64,000 bases of DNA from Cyanidium caldarium (Eukaryota; Rhodophyta; Bangiophyceae; Cyanidiales; Cyanidiaceae): assembly GCA_026184775.1 (NCBI GenBank), contig JANCYW010000014.1, positions 276,893 through 340,892 of the forward strand, written 5' to 3'. The notes under the pieces were generated by a model that did no database searches, was not told the DNA's origin, and was given only the letters and a program-made list of their open reading frames with translations. A program made the translations under genes and the position numbers. Below are positions 8,681 to 18,489 of the stretch, piece after piece. Positions within the stretch are counted from its first letter, which is position 1; every line of letters starts with the position of its first letter.

Positions 8681-9178
8681 ATGAACGCGCCATTCAGAGC
8701 ACTGGGACGCTCCCTGTTCCGGCGTCCGCCGTTGTCGCGGTCGTACGATCCGAAAGTGATTGAGCACTTTGAGAACCCGCGGAATGTGGGCACGCTGGAC
8801 CGCAAGTCGGCCGACGTGGGCACCGGCCTGGTGGGTGCGCCCGCGTGCGGCGACGTGATGCGCCTGTCGATACGGGTGGACCCGGCGACCGGACAGATTG
8901 TCGAGTCAGTGTTCAAGACGTTCGGGTGCGGAAGTGCGATAGCGAGCTCGTCGTTCGCCACGGAGACCATCAAGGGCAAGCGCCTGGAGGAGGCGCTGAA
9001 GATCAGCAACCGGCAGATAGCCTCGGAGTTGAAGCTGCCGCCGGTGAAACTGCATTGCTCGATGTTGGCGGAGGACGCTATCAAGGCGGCTATCGCCGAC
9101 TATCGGAAGAAGCAGGCGGCCGCCCCGAGAGCGCAGGGGCCGGCGGCCGCCTCCACCACCCAGGAAGCGTCTGGGTGA
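8681..9178 (+). CDS. ISCU: Mitochondrial iron-sulfur cluster scaffold ISCU
   Basis: A 165-residue homologue of ISU1/IscU, on which [2Fe-2S] clusters are assembled in the mitochondrial matrix by the NFS1/ISD11/frataxin machinery. The N-terminus (MNAPFRALGRSLFRR) is a basic presequence. YDPKVIEHFENPRNVG then begins the conserved domain. The three cluster cysteines are visible in APACGDVM, FKTFGCGSAIASS and KLHCSMLAEDAI. The HSCA-binding LPPVK motif is present. The C-terminal 30 residues are an Ala/Gln-rich extension not typical of the family. The frame is open upstream, but the presequence fixes the start at 8681. Confidence 0.95.
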   Translation: MNAPFRALGRSLFRRPPLSRSYDPKVIEHFENPRNVGTLDRKSADVGTGLVGAPACGDVMRLSIRVDPATGQIVESVFKTFGCGSAIASSSFATETIKGKRLEEALKISNRQIASELKLPPVKLHCSMLAEDAIKAAIADYRKKQAAAPRAQGPAAASTTQEASG

Positions 9179-9209
9179 ACGAGGATAATGCTAGTCGGTG
9201 GCAGGAAAT

Positions 9210-10268
9210 TTACCGAATTGGGCGGCGCCGTGCCTGCATTCGGGCAAGCAGGCGGGAGCGGGCGGTGCCCGGGGTCGGCGAGGCGACGCGCGACGCGGGC
9301 GTCACCGGCGTGGTGGGAAGAGAGAGCGGTGGAGCAGGAGGAGTTGGGAATTTGGCGGGGGAAGGCGTTGACGGGCGGCGCAGCGGTTTGGCGTCTGACG
9401 CCATTCCCAGAATGGCGTTCGCCCGTTGTTCGACGCTGGCGGCGTCGCGCACTCTGGAAATGCCTCCGACCGATACCCCGCTCTCGCTCGCTGCCCGGCT
9501 CACCGGCGAGCAGCTCAGCAAACATTCTGGATCGTCGTCTGTAAAAAAACTCTCGTAGTCGACGCTCTCACGCTCCGACTCGAACATATCCTCCAACGAA
9601 TAGTCCTTTCCTTCCGCCTCCTCGCTATCGCTGCTCAGCGGATGTCGCAACGACGGCAGACACTGCGCCAGCAGCGAGGCGGCATGTGGCGGCGGCGCGT
9701 GCTTCACTCGCGTCCTCCTCACCTTTTTCTGTCGTTTGCCCGGTGGTCGCCCTCGCTTCTGCCTCTCCTTCCGACGCGTCTTCGGCGCCTCCACGCTCGC
9801 CTCCTCCCGCTCCTCCACTCTTCTGCGCATCCTCCGTTTCGGCACCGCTCCCGTCTCCACTCGCTTCCCCTCCTCCTCCTCCTCATTCTGCCCCTCTCTT
9901 TTCTTCCTGCGACCTCGTTTCGGCGCCTTGCGCTTCCCGTTCCAGTACACCAGGCTCGAAAACGTCTGCCAGTCGGCCTCCCAGGCGTCCGATCGCCCCA
10001 ACATACGCGACACCGCCTCGCCCACTCGGCTGCCGTCATCGCCGCGCAGCGCCCGCCGTGCCGCCCACGTCAAGTCTTCGGGGAGCGATGCGTCAGGAAG
10101 AGCGGCTCGCCAGTCCCTTTCGGGCGGAGCGGGCGTGGACATACCACCCGTGAGAGAAATATTTCGCCTCTTGCGCGAGCTCTGCGACTCGACCGCCGAA
10201 GATTTTCCGGCGGCCGCACGGCGCAATCTCCGGTGCATTGGCGTTTCGCGTTTTTCTGTCGACCGCAC
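9210..10268 (-). CDS. Basic nuclear-type protein with an AT-hook-like motif
   Basis: A frame of up to 352 residues; a start at 10142 (MSTPAPPERDW) is an alternative that clears the divergent neighbour. The first third (DWRAALPDASLPEDLTWAARRALRGD...WEADWQTFSSLVYWNGKRK) looks folded. The middle is strongly basic with KRGRPPGKRQKK, an AT-hook-like sequence, and many RRK clusters. An acidic Ser-rich patch (SDSEEAEGKDYS) and a Thr/Pro-rich tail follow. This suggests a chromatin or DNA-associated protein. I know no closer family. Confidence 0.55.
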   Translation of the reverse strand: MRSTEKRETPMHRRLRRAAAGKSSAVESQSSRKRRNISLTGGMSTPAPPERDWRAALPDASLPEDLTWAARRALRGDDGSRVGEAVSRMLGRSDAWEADWQTFSSLVYWNGKRKAPKRGRRKKREGQNEEEEEGKRVETGAVPKRRMRRRVEEREEASVEAPKTRRKERQKRGRPPGKRQKKVRRTRVKHAPPPHAASLLAQCLPSLRHPLSSDSEEAEGKDYSLEDMFESERESVDYESFFTDDDPECLLSCSPVSRAASESGVSVGGISRVRDAASVEQRANAILGMASDAKPLRRPSTPSPAKFPTPPAPPLSLPTTPVTPASRVASPTPGTARSRLLARMQARRRPIR

Positions 10269-10339
10269 GCATTTTGGCCGCTCGATTGTTGTCTGTTGTT
10301 GACGCTCCCGTGCCGTACTTGCCCCCCGTTCATCCCCTC

Positions 10340-11005
10340 ATGTCGTCGGGTTTTCGCAGAGTGACGGTGCAGGTGAAGGAAATTAAGGACATTCCGGTGG
10401 GAAGCTTTCCGAAGCGCGTATATGTGCGCACGCGGCTGGACACGGCCACGCCGTTGCGCGGCAGCGACGAGACCACCTTTGCCACCAACGTGCTGACCAT
10501 CAGCAAAAAGACCGCCGGGCCGTACACCTTCTATGAGGAGAGCGGCGACGCCAACGTGTTTGCGCTGCCAGACTTTACGGTGGTGTGCGACGTGCACAAG
10601 GTGGGCGGCGGGTGTTTCCAGAGCGGCGCCGACGAGCGCATCGCCACCGTGCGCATTCCGTTGAGCAAGATAGAGATAGAGAACGGCGGCAAGCAAGAGA
10701 CGTGGTACTCGTTGCACTATCCCTCCAACGTGGGTGGCATGAAGAAGCGTTTGTATGCGGGAAGTTTGCTGTTGTCTATTCAGATCGAACAGCGCCTGCC
10801 GCGCACCTTCAACTTTGGAGCGTTCCGCCCCGTAGAGACCAAGTCGCCCGAGGAGCACAGTCCATACACCGGGGAGGGGGCGCCCGCGCCCGTCTCGCCG
10901 CGGATGGATACCTCGGCCGACTCGTCGTCGCGTCTCGAGGGCGGCGGCGTCGGCGGTCAGAGCGTGTTTTCGGCGGTCAGTGCGGACGCGGCTCGGAACA
11001 CTTGA
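10340..11005 (+). CDS. C2-like domain protein, paralogue 1
   Basis: A 221-residue protein. Residues about 5-150 form a beta-rich segment (VTVQVKEIKDIPVG, VYVRTRLDTATP, FTVVCDVHKVGGG, IATVRIPLSKI, QETWYSLHYPSN, LLLSIQIEQRLP). The strand pattern is like a C2 or similar beta-sandwich adaptor. The C-terminal 60 residues are Ser/Gly/Pro-rich and probably disordered. A clear paralogue lies at 49063-49797 with the same blocks. I do not see the five aspartates of a classical calcium-binding C2, so calcium binding is doubtful. The role is unknown. Confidence 0.6.
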   Translation: MSSGFRRVTVQVKEIKDIPVGSFPKRVYVRTRLDTATPLRGSDETTFATNVLTISKKTAGPYTFYEESGDANVFALPDFTVVCDVHKVGGGCFQSGADERIATVRIPLSKIEIENGGKQETWYSLHYPSNVGGMKKRLYAGSLLLSIQIEQRLPRTFNFGAFRPVETKSPEEHSPYTGEGAPAPVSPRMDTSADSSSRLEGGGVGGQSVFSAVSADAARNT

Positions 11006-11148
11006 GCAGTGCGCGTAGAGCGAGATGTGGTAGCGCCGTGGCAGCCAACCGGGGAGCATGCATGGGCGAGTGGGCATGGTGGATGTCTCGCGTAAACCAC
11101 GGCAGACGGCCAGCATTGCCGGTGCAATTACAACTGACCCTCCCTCTG

Positions 11149-12429
11149 CTACCTCCGCATGGTCGGCGTGCTGATGGTCATGCGGCCGCGGTCGTCACTC
11201 CCACCGCTGCGGGCAGGCCGCGTCGAGCCACCGGCGTCGGAGGCCGCGCGGTGCTCCAGCACCTCCAGCCGCGCCTCCATGGTGATCAGGCGCCGCTCCT
11301 GTTCGGCGGCAAGCCCGCACAGCTGCCGCACCTGCGACACCGCCTGGTCGATGCGGCGGAGGAAGAGCGTGTTGGCCTGGCGCAGCGCCGCCAAATCGGC
11401 GCGCGCCTGCACCAGTTCCAAGTTCACCGTGCCGGCGGCGGGCGCTGCAGTGGGCATCAGCTGGTTGCTGGCGAAGATGGTGGGCAGCTGGTTGAAAGGC
11501 GACGGCCTTCTGCCGCCGTTGGCCACGGGAGACGGCGTCGCCAACCTTTGGATGCCGGTCGGCTCGGTGCGCCAGCTGCTGACGCCGGCGTGGGCATTGC
11601 CGTGGAATTCGCCATGCAATTTCCGCAGGCGTTGCGGCGGCGGCTCCGGCAAGAGAGCGCCCTCGGACGGCGTTCGCCGCGCTATCATCGACCGATGCGC
11701 CTGCGTCTGCCCCGGCGGCGCACTCGCGTGTGACTTCCTCTCGCTGGGGCTGGTAGGTGGTGTGCGGGCACTGGTCCTGGACACGTCGGCAGCGGACGCA
11801 GACAACCCGATCGCCGGCGGGCTGTACCCTCTGCTGCGGCTCCCGTTGCCCGAGGCCGCTCCTCTATCCGCCTCTGCGGGTTCCCCGGCGTCTACCTCAT
11901 CCTCAAAGTCGGTGGCATCGTCCAATAAATCCTCGACGTCCGAATCGGTGGCCGGACCGGAGTCGTCTACCGCACACGTTCGGGTGGCAGCGACGGCGGC
12001 CGCAGCGGCGGTGGTCGCCACCGGAACGCTCAGCGCACTCGAGGGTAAGTTCATCCGCAGCGGGCTGGCGGCGCTCTGCCGCAACCGATGCCTCTGCCAC
12101 TGGCTGTGCTGTGCCAACAGCTCCAGCTGCTGCCGACTCCACACCGCATGTTCAAGTCGCGCCGCTGTGCCGTCGCGGCCTATTTGCACCCCGAAGCCGT
12201 GCTGTCGCAACACCTGCACCCACTGCTCCCAGGTGCGGTACGGCGGCCAGGCGGCACTGGCCAAGTAGCGCCGCACAAATTCCGGTATGTCGAGCACCTG
12301 TACCGCGGTGCCATCGTCGGTCCAACCAATGCACTGCGGCGGGTGGTCCGAGCGAATCACTGCGAGGAGTTTCAGGACGAGTGGCAGGAGGATGGCAGGT
12401 GACTCAGGCGGAGGCGATGTGTCTGCCAT
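11149..12429 (-). CDS. Heat-shock-factor-like transcription factor
   Basis: A 426-residue protein. Residues about 13-105 follow the HSF DNA-binding domain pattern: LVLKLLAVIRSD, then IGWTDDGTAVQVLDIPEF, then RTWEQWVQVLRQHGFGV, then VWSRQQLELL. The usual aromatic residues are partly replaced, so it is a divergent member. A long low-complexity acidic and Ser-rich linker follows. Near residues 335-395 is a coiled coil with heptads of Leu (LELVQARADLAALRQANTLF...RRLITMEARLEVLEHRA), fitting HSF trimerisation. The Met at 12429 was chosen because the domain starts at once; the frame is open for 97 codons upstream. Confidence 0.75.
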   Translation of the reverse strand: MADTSPPPESPAILLPLVLKLLAVIRSDHPPQCIGWTDDGTAVQVLDIPEFVRRYLASAAWPPYRTWEQWVQVLRQHGFGVQIGRDGTAARLEHAVWSRQQLELLAQHSQWQRHRLRQSAASPLRMNLPSSALSVPVATTAAAAAVAATRTCAVDDSGPATDSDVEDLLDDATDFEDEVDAGEPAEADRGAASGNGSRSRGYSPPAIGLSASAADVSRTSARTPPTSPSERKSHASAPPGQTQAHRSMIARRTPSEGALLPEPPPQRLRKLHGEFHGNAHAGVSSWRTEPTGIQRLATPSPVANGGRRPSPFNQLPTIFASNQLMPTAAPAAGTVNLELVQARADLAALRQANTLFLRRIDQAVSQVRQLCGLAAEQERRLITMEARLEVLEHRAASDAGGSTRPARSGGSDDRGRMTISTPTMRR

Positions 12430-13265
12430 CGCCTTTTTCGCAAAGCGGGTAGCGAGCGGCGATTTCGAGCGCCGACGAGGCCGCAGCCGAGTCGAGGCGG
12501 TGCGCGGCCCTCGTCGTGGCAAGCCCGCGCGCCCCCGGCCACCCCGCAGGTGGAGGTCCGGTGGCCCCTCGGTGCGCCCTCGGGTCAGCGCGGGCCGATG
12601 TCTCGTGGGAGCGTAGCGACGGGGGACACGGCAAATTACACTCTGTAAGTCGAGTGGTTGCGCGCGGGCACCGGTTTCCGGCGCGGCGTTCGCATGGCAC
12701 GAAAAATTCGGGTGTCTCAACGAGGCGACGTCGCCGGTGCTTGTGAGACAAGGAGGTGAGACCGCGAAAGTGCGTGTGACTCACGAGCCGCGGGAGCGCT
12801 GTGGATTCGCGCGTATCAAGCAGGGCACCGAAAGAGAGGTATCGGTGATGACACTGCAAGCTTGCGAGCGGCAAACGCTTCCCCTCATGGACACTCTCCC
12901 TTTTCCGGAGCGTGTATCACGTCTCCCGCCAACTCCTAGGTGACATTTTTCGCTCCAGCAGTGGATGCGGTTGCCAGTGCTCGGCGCTCCGTTCGTCGTC
13001 GCGCCCAGAGCTCATCGTGACATTTGATTTCGTCACGCACGCATGATTTTCCGGACCGCTGCGCTGAGCCGTCGACACGGCGCCGCCTCCGCGTTGTGCG
13101 CACCACGGAGCCGCTCCCTGACGTTACGCCTGTTCGCTGAGGTGACTTCGTGTTGGTGGTTGTCGCGCTCTCGAATTGGATCAGTTCATCGAGCACCCCA
13201 ATCTCGTTCCGCGCTGCTCCCCATCCCTCCTGTTCACCGCTCCCTCCCTCCCTCTCCTCCTCTTC
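12430..13265. other. Divergent promoter region between HSF-like gene and CP12
   Basis: About 835 bases. Both flanking frames remain open for some way upstream, but no conserved protein is visible. The part just before CP12 is pyrimidine-rich. I see no RNA gene. Confidence 0.5.
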
Positions 13266-13646
13266 ATGTCGCCGGCGTTCGTCGCCCCCATCGGCACCCT
13301 CCTCCCCTCGGGACGCGTGCCGTCCCGGAGCACCTTCCGCCCCTCCTCGCGGCTCGCCGTCCCGCATCCCCAAATCGCTCTCCGTCGGCGGGCGGGCGCG
13401 CTGCACTCGCTGCATATGAGCGAGACCATGAGCGACCGAATTCAGGAGGCCATCGACCACGCCAAAAACGCCAGCGAAAAGTACGGCAAGTCGAGCGCCG
13501 AGGCCAAGGTGGCGTGGGACGTGGTGGAAGAGCTGGAGGCGGAGCGGTCGCACCAGGCGGATAAGAAGAGCGTCAAGCAGGATCCGCTGGACGAGTACTG
13601 CAAGGACGCGCCCGATGCGGACGAGTGCCGCGTGTACGAAGACTAG
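13266..13646 (+). CDS. CP12, Calvin cycle redox regulator, lacking the N-terminal Cys pair
   Basis: A 126-residue precursor. About 50 residues of Ser/Arg/Pro-rich transit peptide precede SETMSDRIQEAIDHAKNASEKYG, then VAWDVVEELEAERSHQ (the CP12 core helix) and DPLDEYCKDAPDADECRVYED. CP12 joins GAPDH and phosphoribulokinase into an inactive complex in the dark plastid. The C-terminal cysteines C112 and C121 are present with the usual spacing. The N-terminal pair found in plants and most cyanobacteria is absent: the region before AWDVVEE has no cysteine. So only the GAPDH-contacting redox switch remains. An upstream Met at 13176 is possible but fits a plastid precursor less well. Confidence 0.93.
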   Translation: MSPAFVAPIGTLLPSGRVPSRSTFRPSSRLAVPHPQIALRRRAGALHSLHMSETMSDRIQEAIDHAKNASEKYGKSSAEAKVAWDVVEELEAERSHQADKKSVKQDPLDEYCKDAPDADECRVYED

Positions 13647-13895
13647 AACGGCGGCGCCGCGGACTGCAGATCACGGCAAGGCAGGGCGGGCGTTGCGCGC
13701 TCGCTTGCAGGCGGTAAAAAAGGCGTGGCCCGATCCCGACATTTACCAGCGTTGCTTACTCTCCTTTCGGCAATGACACCTCGCTATCCGCGCCTGGCGC
13801 CTCTATCGTTCCTTGCGCGTAGCCACTGCTGCCATCGCAGCGCCCGCCGACTTGCACTCGCTCTACACATGACCAATCTTTCCCTCTTCCCTGCT

Positions 13896-14627
13896 CTACC
13901 CACACACGATTCCAGCGCCCTCGCAGGGCACGCTTTCGTACTCCAGAAAGCCGTAGTCCAGAAAGCCGTTTTTCATGGGCGCGCGCTCCGAGATGTTCTG
14001 CGGGTCGGCCGCCCGCCACGCCGCGTAGAACACGCCTGGACGCGCCACCGTGGCCAGCTGCTTCAGCGTCACCACATGCGCCGAGTACTTGATAATGCCT
14101 GGCGGGTTCAACTCGGCCGCGTACGAGAAATTGCGGTTCGGGTTGTCCGACGACACGAAGCGCGCCAGCGGCTTGGCGTAATAGGTAAAGTTGACGAACT
14201 CGCCGCTCTGCAGCAGCTCGGTCGCATTCATCACGTGCACCGTCGGCGGCGACGCCACCGGGTACACCGCCGCATAGTCCAGACCGGCGCTGAACAGAAG
14301 CTCCGTGTCCGCCCGAAAGTCGTTGGTCTGCGAGTGGTTGTCGATCTGGATCTCCACGCCGGAGAATATCACCCGCGCCGCGTGGGTGTAGTTGTACGTC
14401 GGCGGGTGCGCCGCCGGCGTCGGGTACGGGAACGGCGGCCGCCCCGAACCCACACTCTCCCCGATGCCCCCAGTGAACGACTCGTTGCTGGAGAGACGCA
14501 GCAGGTGATCGGCGGCCAGGCCCGTGTCCAAGCGCGCCGGCGTGCCCAGCACGGTAGGCAGAGCGTGGGCGGCGAAGAGGAGGGTGAAGAGGAACGCGGT
14601 GAGGATGGCGCGCACCGGGCGAGTCAT
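13896..14627 (-). CDS. Secreted glycoprotein, Pro-linker/VPCxxAGI family, member 1
   Basis: A 243-residue protein of unknown function. A signal peptide (about residues 1-25) is followed by a Pro/Gly segment and YNYTHAARVIFSG. A beta-rich body then carries several N-glycosylation sequons (NHS, NAT, NFT, NFS, NIS). The C-terminus is VPCEGAGIVCG with two cysteines. Members starting at 47118 and 48276 share the same plan: a PPxY(D/N)xNxT motif after the Pro segment, NATxLL, a YF/YY x KPLA or HPLA block, and VPCxxAGIxC at the end. It is likely at the cell surface. No known domain is recognised. Confidence 0.7.
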   Translation of the reverse strand: MTRPVRAILTAFLFTLLFAAHALPTVLGTPARLDTGLAADHLLRLSSNESFTGGIGESVGSGRPPFPYPTPAAHPPTYNYTHAARVIFSGVEIQIDNHSQTNDFRADTELLFSAGLDYAAVYPVASPPTVHVMNATELLQSGEFVNFTYYAKPLARFVSSDNPNRNFSYAAELNPPGIIKYSAHVVTLKQLATVARPGVFYAAWRAADPQNISERAPMKNGFLDYGFLEYESVPCEGAGIVCG

Positions 14628-14982
14628 GACTTGGAGATGTCGTTGATGGATGACTGATCCTCCTGGTCGCGGGTCTAGTTCACAGTGAGAACCAAGTACG
14701 GTTCCCAGACACACTCGGGTGAGAAACTCGGGTGCAGAAATAGACGCAGAAGAAATCAGCGCCTGGCAGCGGCGATTGGATCCGTGCGGGTTTTGTTCTT
14801 GACGAGAACGGCACGGCCGGCACCACGGAGACGAAAAACAGGCAGAGCGCCCTCTCTGAGCAGATCACACGAACGAGGGCCTCGTCGCGTGAGCGGCAAG
14901 CATTGCTTGTTGCACGTAGGGTTTTCTCTCTCTCCCTCACACACACACACACAGTCACTTTTCACCACCTTTTACTTTTCTT
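14628..14982. other. Intergenic region with CA microsatellite
   Basis: About 355 bases between the secreted glycoprotein start and the glycine decarboxylase stop. It contains a short CT then CA dinucleotide run near 14931-14953. No gene is seen. Confidence 0.5.
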
Positions 14983-17900
14983 TCACGCGCCACCCAGAGC
15001 CTCCTTGGCGCCGTTGTCGCCGATCGCCGTCCTTCCTGTCATAGCATTCTCCATCTCCTCTACCGGCGGGCAGCTGCACACCAGGTGCCGGTCGCCGTAC
15101 ACATCGTCGACGCGGGAGACGCGCGGCCAGAACTTGCCGCGGGTGTGCAACCAGCGCGCAGGATACGCACCCAGCTCGCGCGGGTACGGCCGGTCCCAGC
15201 TCTCCGCCAGCAGTACCTCGGCGGTGTGCGGCGCGTGCTTGAGCGGGTTGTTGTGCACGTCCCAGCGGCCGTCCTCAATAGCCCGGATCTCCTCGCGGAT
15301 CATCAGCAGCGAGTCGCAGAAGCGGTCGAGCTCGTCCTTGCTCTCGCTCTCGGTCGGCTCGAGCATCAGCGTGCCCGGCACCGGCCACGACATGGTCGGC
15401 GAGTGGAATCCGTAATCTTGCAGCCGTTTGGCCACGTCCGTCTCGGTGACGCCGGCGCTGGCCTTGAACGGGCGCAGGTCCATGATAAACTCGTGCGCAC
15501 AGCGTCCGTTGGCACCGCGGTACAGCACCGTGTACACCGACGACAGCCGCGTGGCCATATAGTTGGCGTTGAGGATGGCCTGCTGGCTGGCCTCGCGCAG
15601 CCCGTCGCTGCCCATCATGTGCACGAACATCCACACGATCGGCAGGATCGATGCCGAGCCGTACGGCGCCGCCGAGATCGGTCCGATGGCGGTGGCCGGC
15701 TGTGCGCTGGCCACCGGTTGCACCGGATGCGACGGCAGGAACGGCGCCAGGGCGCGCGTCACCGCGATGGCGCCGACGCCGGGCCCGCCGCCGCCGTGCG
15801 GGATGGTGAGCGTCTTGTGGAGGTTGAGGTGGCAGGCGTCGCCGCCGATCTCACCGGGCGACGTCAGCCCCATCTGTGCGTTCAAGTTGGCGCCGTCGAT
15901 GTACACCAGCCCGCCGTGCCGATGCACCACCTCGCAAATGTCCTTGATGCCCTCCTCGAACACGCCGTGCGTCGACGGGTAGGTGATCATGGCGGCTGCC
16001 AGCTGCGTGGCGTGCTGTTCGGCCTTGGCGCGCAGCTCGGCCACATCGATATTGCCCTTGTCATCGGTACCGATGGGAACGATGTGCAGCCCGGCCATTT
16101 TGGCGCTGGCGGCGTTGGTGCCGTGCGCCGAAGTGGGCACCAGACAGACGTTGCGGTGCGCCTCGCCGCGCGACCGATGGTACGCCAGAAACGTCAGCAG
16201 ACCGGCGTATTCACCCTGCGCGCCGCTGTTCGGTTGCAGCGACGCCGCCTCGAAGCCGGTAATGTCCGCCAGCACGCGCTCCAGGTCGGCAAACAGGCGC
16301 GCGTAGCCTTTCATCTGCTCAGGTGGCGTGAATGGGTGCGGCAGGCTAAACTCCGGCCACGTCACCGGCTGCATCTCGCTGGTGGCGTTCAGCTTCATGG
16401 TGCAGCTGCCGAGCGGGATCATCGAGTGCACCAGCGACAAATCCTTCGCCGCCAACAGGTGAATGTAGCGCACCAATTTGTGCTCGGTGCGGTACTCGTG
16501 AAACACCGGGTGTGTCATGTACGTCGACTGGCGGGCAAACGTCGCGGCGCGCGTCATCTCCGGCAGGCTGGCGTACCCGTCGGGCGGCATCTGCTGCTCC
16601 AGGCGCGCCAGCTCCGGCAGGCTCAGCGGGGGGTCCTGCGGCCTGCGGAACGCGTTCAACAGCGCCAGCAGCTGCTCGGCAGTGTGCGTCTCGTCGAACG
16701 ACACCGACAGCGAGGTGTCGCTCAATCGGCGGATGTTGATCTTGGCGGCGTCGCAGCGTTGCAGCACCGCCTCGGCGTCGGCTGCGGCCGGATAATCCAC
16801 CCGCACCGTGTCGAACAGCAGCAGCTTTTCCGGCACCTGCGCCGGTTCCGGCACAGCCGCCGCAAACACCCGCGCCATGCGCTGGATGCGCTCGGCGATG
16901 GCCCGCAGGCCGTCCGGTCCGTGATACAGCCCGTACATCGCTGAGATGTTCGCCAGCAGCGCCTGCGCAGTGCACACGTTGCTGGTGGCCTTGTCGCGCC
17001 GAATGTGCTGCTCGCGGGTCTGCAGCGCCATGCGCAGCGCCGGCCGGCCGTTGGCATCGCGACTCACCCCGATGATGCGCCCCGGCACCAGCCGTTTCAG
17101 GTTTTCGGTGCACGCGAAGAACGCCGCCGCCGGCCCGCCGTACCCCATCGGCACGCCCAGGCGCTGCGCGTAGCCGAGGGCGATGTCGGCGTGCCACTCG
17201 CCAGGCGGTTTGAGCATCGTCAGCGCCAATAGATCCGTGGCCACCACCACTTTGGTGTCGTGCGCATGCGCCCGCTCCACCCACTCCGCATACGACTCGA
17301 TGCTGCCGTCGGTGGCCGGGTACTGCACCAGCGCGCCGCTGTACTCGCCGCTACCGAAATGAACGGCGTGCGCGTCGCCGACCACCACCTCGATGCCCAT
17401 GGGGCCGGCGCGCGTGCGCACCACCTCGATGGTCTGCGGGTGTGCCTTGTCGGACACAAAAAACTTGGGACGTTTGCCACGCGCCGCCACATGGCACATG
17501 GCCATGGCCTCGGCGGCCGCGGTGCCCTCGTCCAGCAGCGACGAGTTGGCGATGGGCAGCGCCGTCAGGTCGCTCACCATGGTCTGAAAGTTGAGCAGCG
17601 ACTCCAGACGGCCCTGCGCCACCTCCGCCTGGTACGGGGTGTACTGGGTGTACCACGCCGGATTCTCCAACACGTTGCGCTGGATGACCGCCGGCATCAG
17701 CGTGCCGTAGTAGCCGCAACCGATAAAATTGGTGCGCAGCTCGTTCTGCTGCGCGATGGTGCGCAGCTCCGCCAGCACCTCCGACTCGGCCCGTTTCGGC
17801 CCGATAGACAGCTGACGTTGCGTTCGGATCGACCGCGGCACTGCCTGATCCATAAGCTGCTCTATGCTGTCCACGCCCACCGTCTGCAACATCTCCCGGT

Positions 17901-18225
17901 TGGCCTGCTCGCTGCCCGATCCGGTGTGCCGCCGGTGAAACAGATCCAGCGGCCGGAACGGCGTCTCACTGGCCGCCGCGCCACCGGAGCTGTAGTGACG
18001 CAGACGCAGAGCGCAACCGACGCGCAACGACAAGAGTGAATGGGGCGGGGGGCAGGCGGCAGCAGTCGCGGTCGCCGCCGCGCCGCCCGGCGACCGCCCC
18101 CCTGAATTCACTCCCACGCCGGTGCCGCGCGCCCCACCGAGGCCGTTCAGGCGCGTCGCCGTCTGAGATGGTGCATGCAACACCCGACGCACTTGACGTA
18201 CCAGATTCATCCGCATCGTGTTCAT
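14983..18225 (-). CDS. GLDC: Glycine dehydrogenase (decarboxylating), P-protein
   Basis: A 1080-residue PLP enzyme of the mitochondrial glycine cleavage system. It decarboxylates glycine and passes the aminomethyl group to the H-protein, as in photorespiration. The N-terminus (MNTMRMNLVRQVRRVLHAP...) is a basic presequence. The N-terminal half has LRTNFIGCGYYGTLMPAVI, YTQYTPYQAEVAQGRLESL and LDEGTAAAEAM. The C-terminal half has SMIPLGSCTMKLNATSEM and HLNLHKTLTIPHGGGGPG, whose Lys (about residue 804) is the PLP lysine. Length and order match the single-chain dimeric type of mitochondria and plants, not the split bacterial type. No introns. Confidence 0.97.
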   Translation of the reverse strand: MNTMRMNLVRQVRRVLHAPSQTATRLNGLGGARGTGVGVNSGGRSPGGAAATATAAACPPPHSLLSLRVGCALRLRHYSSGGAAASETPFRPLDLFHRRHTGSGSEQANREMLQTVGVDSIEQLMDQAVPRSIRTQRQLSIGPKRAESEVLAELRTIAQQNELRTNFIGCGYYGTLMPAVIQRNVLENPAWYTQYTPYQAEVAQGRLESLLNFQTMVSDLTALPIANSSLLDEGTAAAEAMAMCHVAARGKRPKFFVSDKAHPQTIEVVRTRAGPMGIEVVVGDAHAVHFGSGEYSGALVQYPATDGSIESYAEWVERAHAHDTKVVVATDLLALTMLKPPGEWHADIALGYAQRLGVPMGYGGPAAAFFACTENLKRLVPGRIIGVSRDANGRPALRMALQTREQHIRRDKATSNVCTAQALLANISAMYGLYHGPDGLRAIAERIQRMARVFAAAVPEPAQVPEKLLLFDTVRVDYPAAADAEAVLQRCDAAKINIRRLSDTSLSVSFDETHTAEQLLALLNAFRRPQDPPLSLPELARLEQQMPPDGYASLPEMTRAATFARQSTYMTHPVFHEYRTEHKLVRYIHLLAAKDLSLVHSMIPLGSCTMKLNATSEMQPVTWPEFSLPHPFTPPEQMKGYARLFADLERVLADITGFEAASLQPNSGAQGEYAGLLTFLAYHRSRGEAHRNVCLVPTSAHGTNAASAKMAGLHIVPIGTDDKGNIDVAELRAKAEQHATQLAAAMITYPSTHGVFEEGIKDICEVVHRHGGLVYIDGANLNAQMGLTSPGEIGGDACHLNLHKTLTIPHGGGGPGVGAIAVTRALAPFLPSHPVQPVASAQPATAIGPISAAPYGSASILPIVWMFVHMMGSDGLREASQQAILNANYMATRLSSVYTVLYRGANGRCAHEFIMDLRPFKASAGVTETDVAKRLQDYGFHSPTMSWPVPGTLMLEPTESESKDELDRFCDSLLMIREEIRAIEDGRWDVHNNPLKHAPHTAEVLLAESWDRPYPRELGAYPARWLHTRGKFWPRVSRVDDVYGDRHLVCSCPPVEEMENAMTGRTAIGDNGAKEALGGA

Positions 18226-18489
18226 CTTGCGGCACTCGCCGGCGATGAAGAGGAGAACCACACCGTCGAGCGCGTCGCCAAGGCGCCCGCACAATGCGCC
18301 GCTGGGAGACGCGAGAGCGGAAAACGTGCGGCGCCGATGGAGCGCGCGCGAGCGTTCGGAATGCGCCGTGCGTGGGCGTGATGCGGGCGTGCCTCCCGGA
18401 CGAGGCACCACAGCACGACAGCCCCCGAGAAGTGGACATAAGGGATACATTGCACACAATCACGTAGAGCTCCCATGACGTTCTGGGCT

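Noticed and set aside
15085-16944. 619-codon plus-strand frame opposite the glycine decarboxylase gene
   Set aside because: It is an antisense shadow produced by GC-rich third positions of a certain gene; no protein family.
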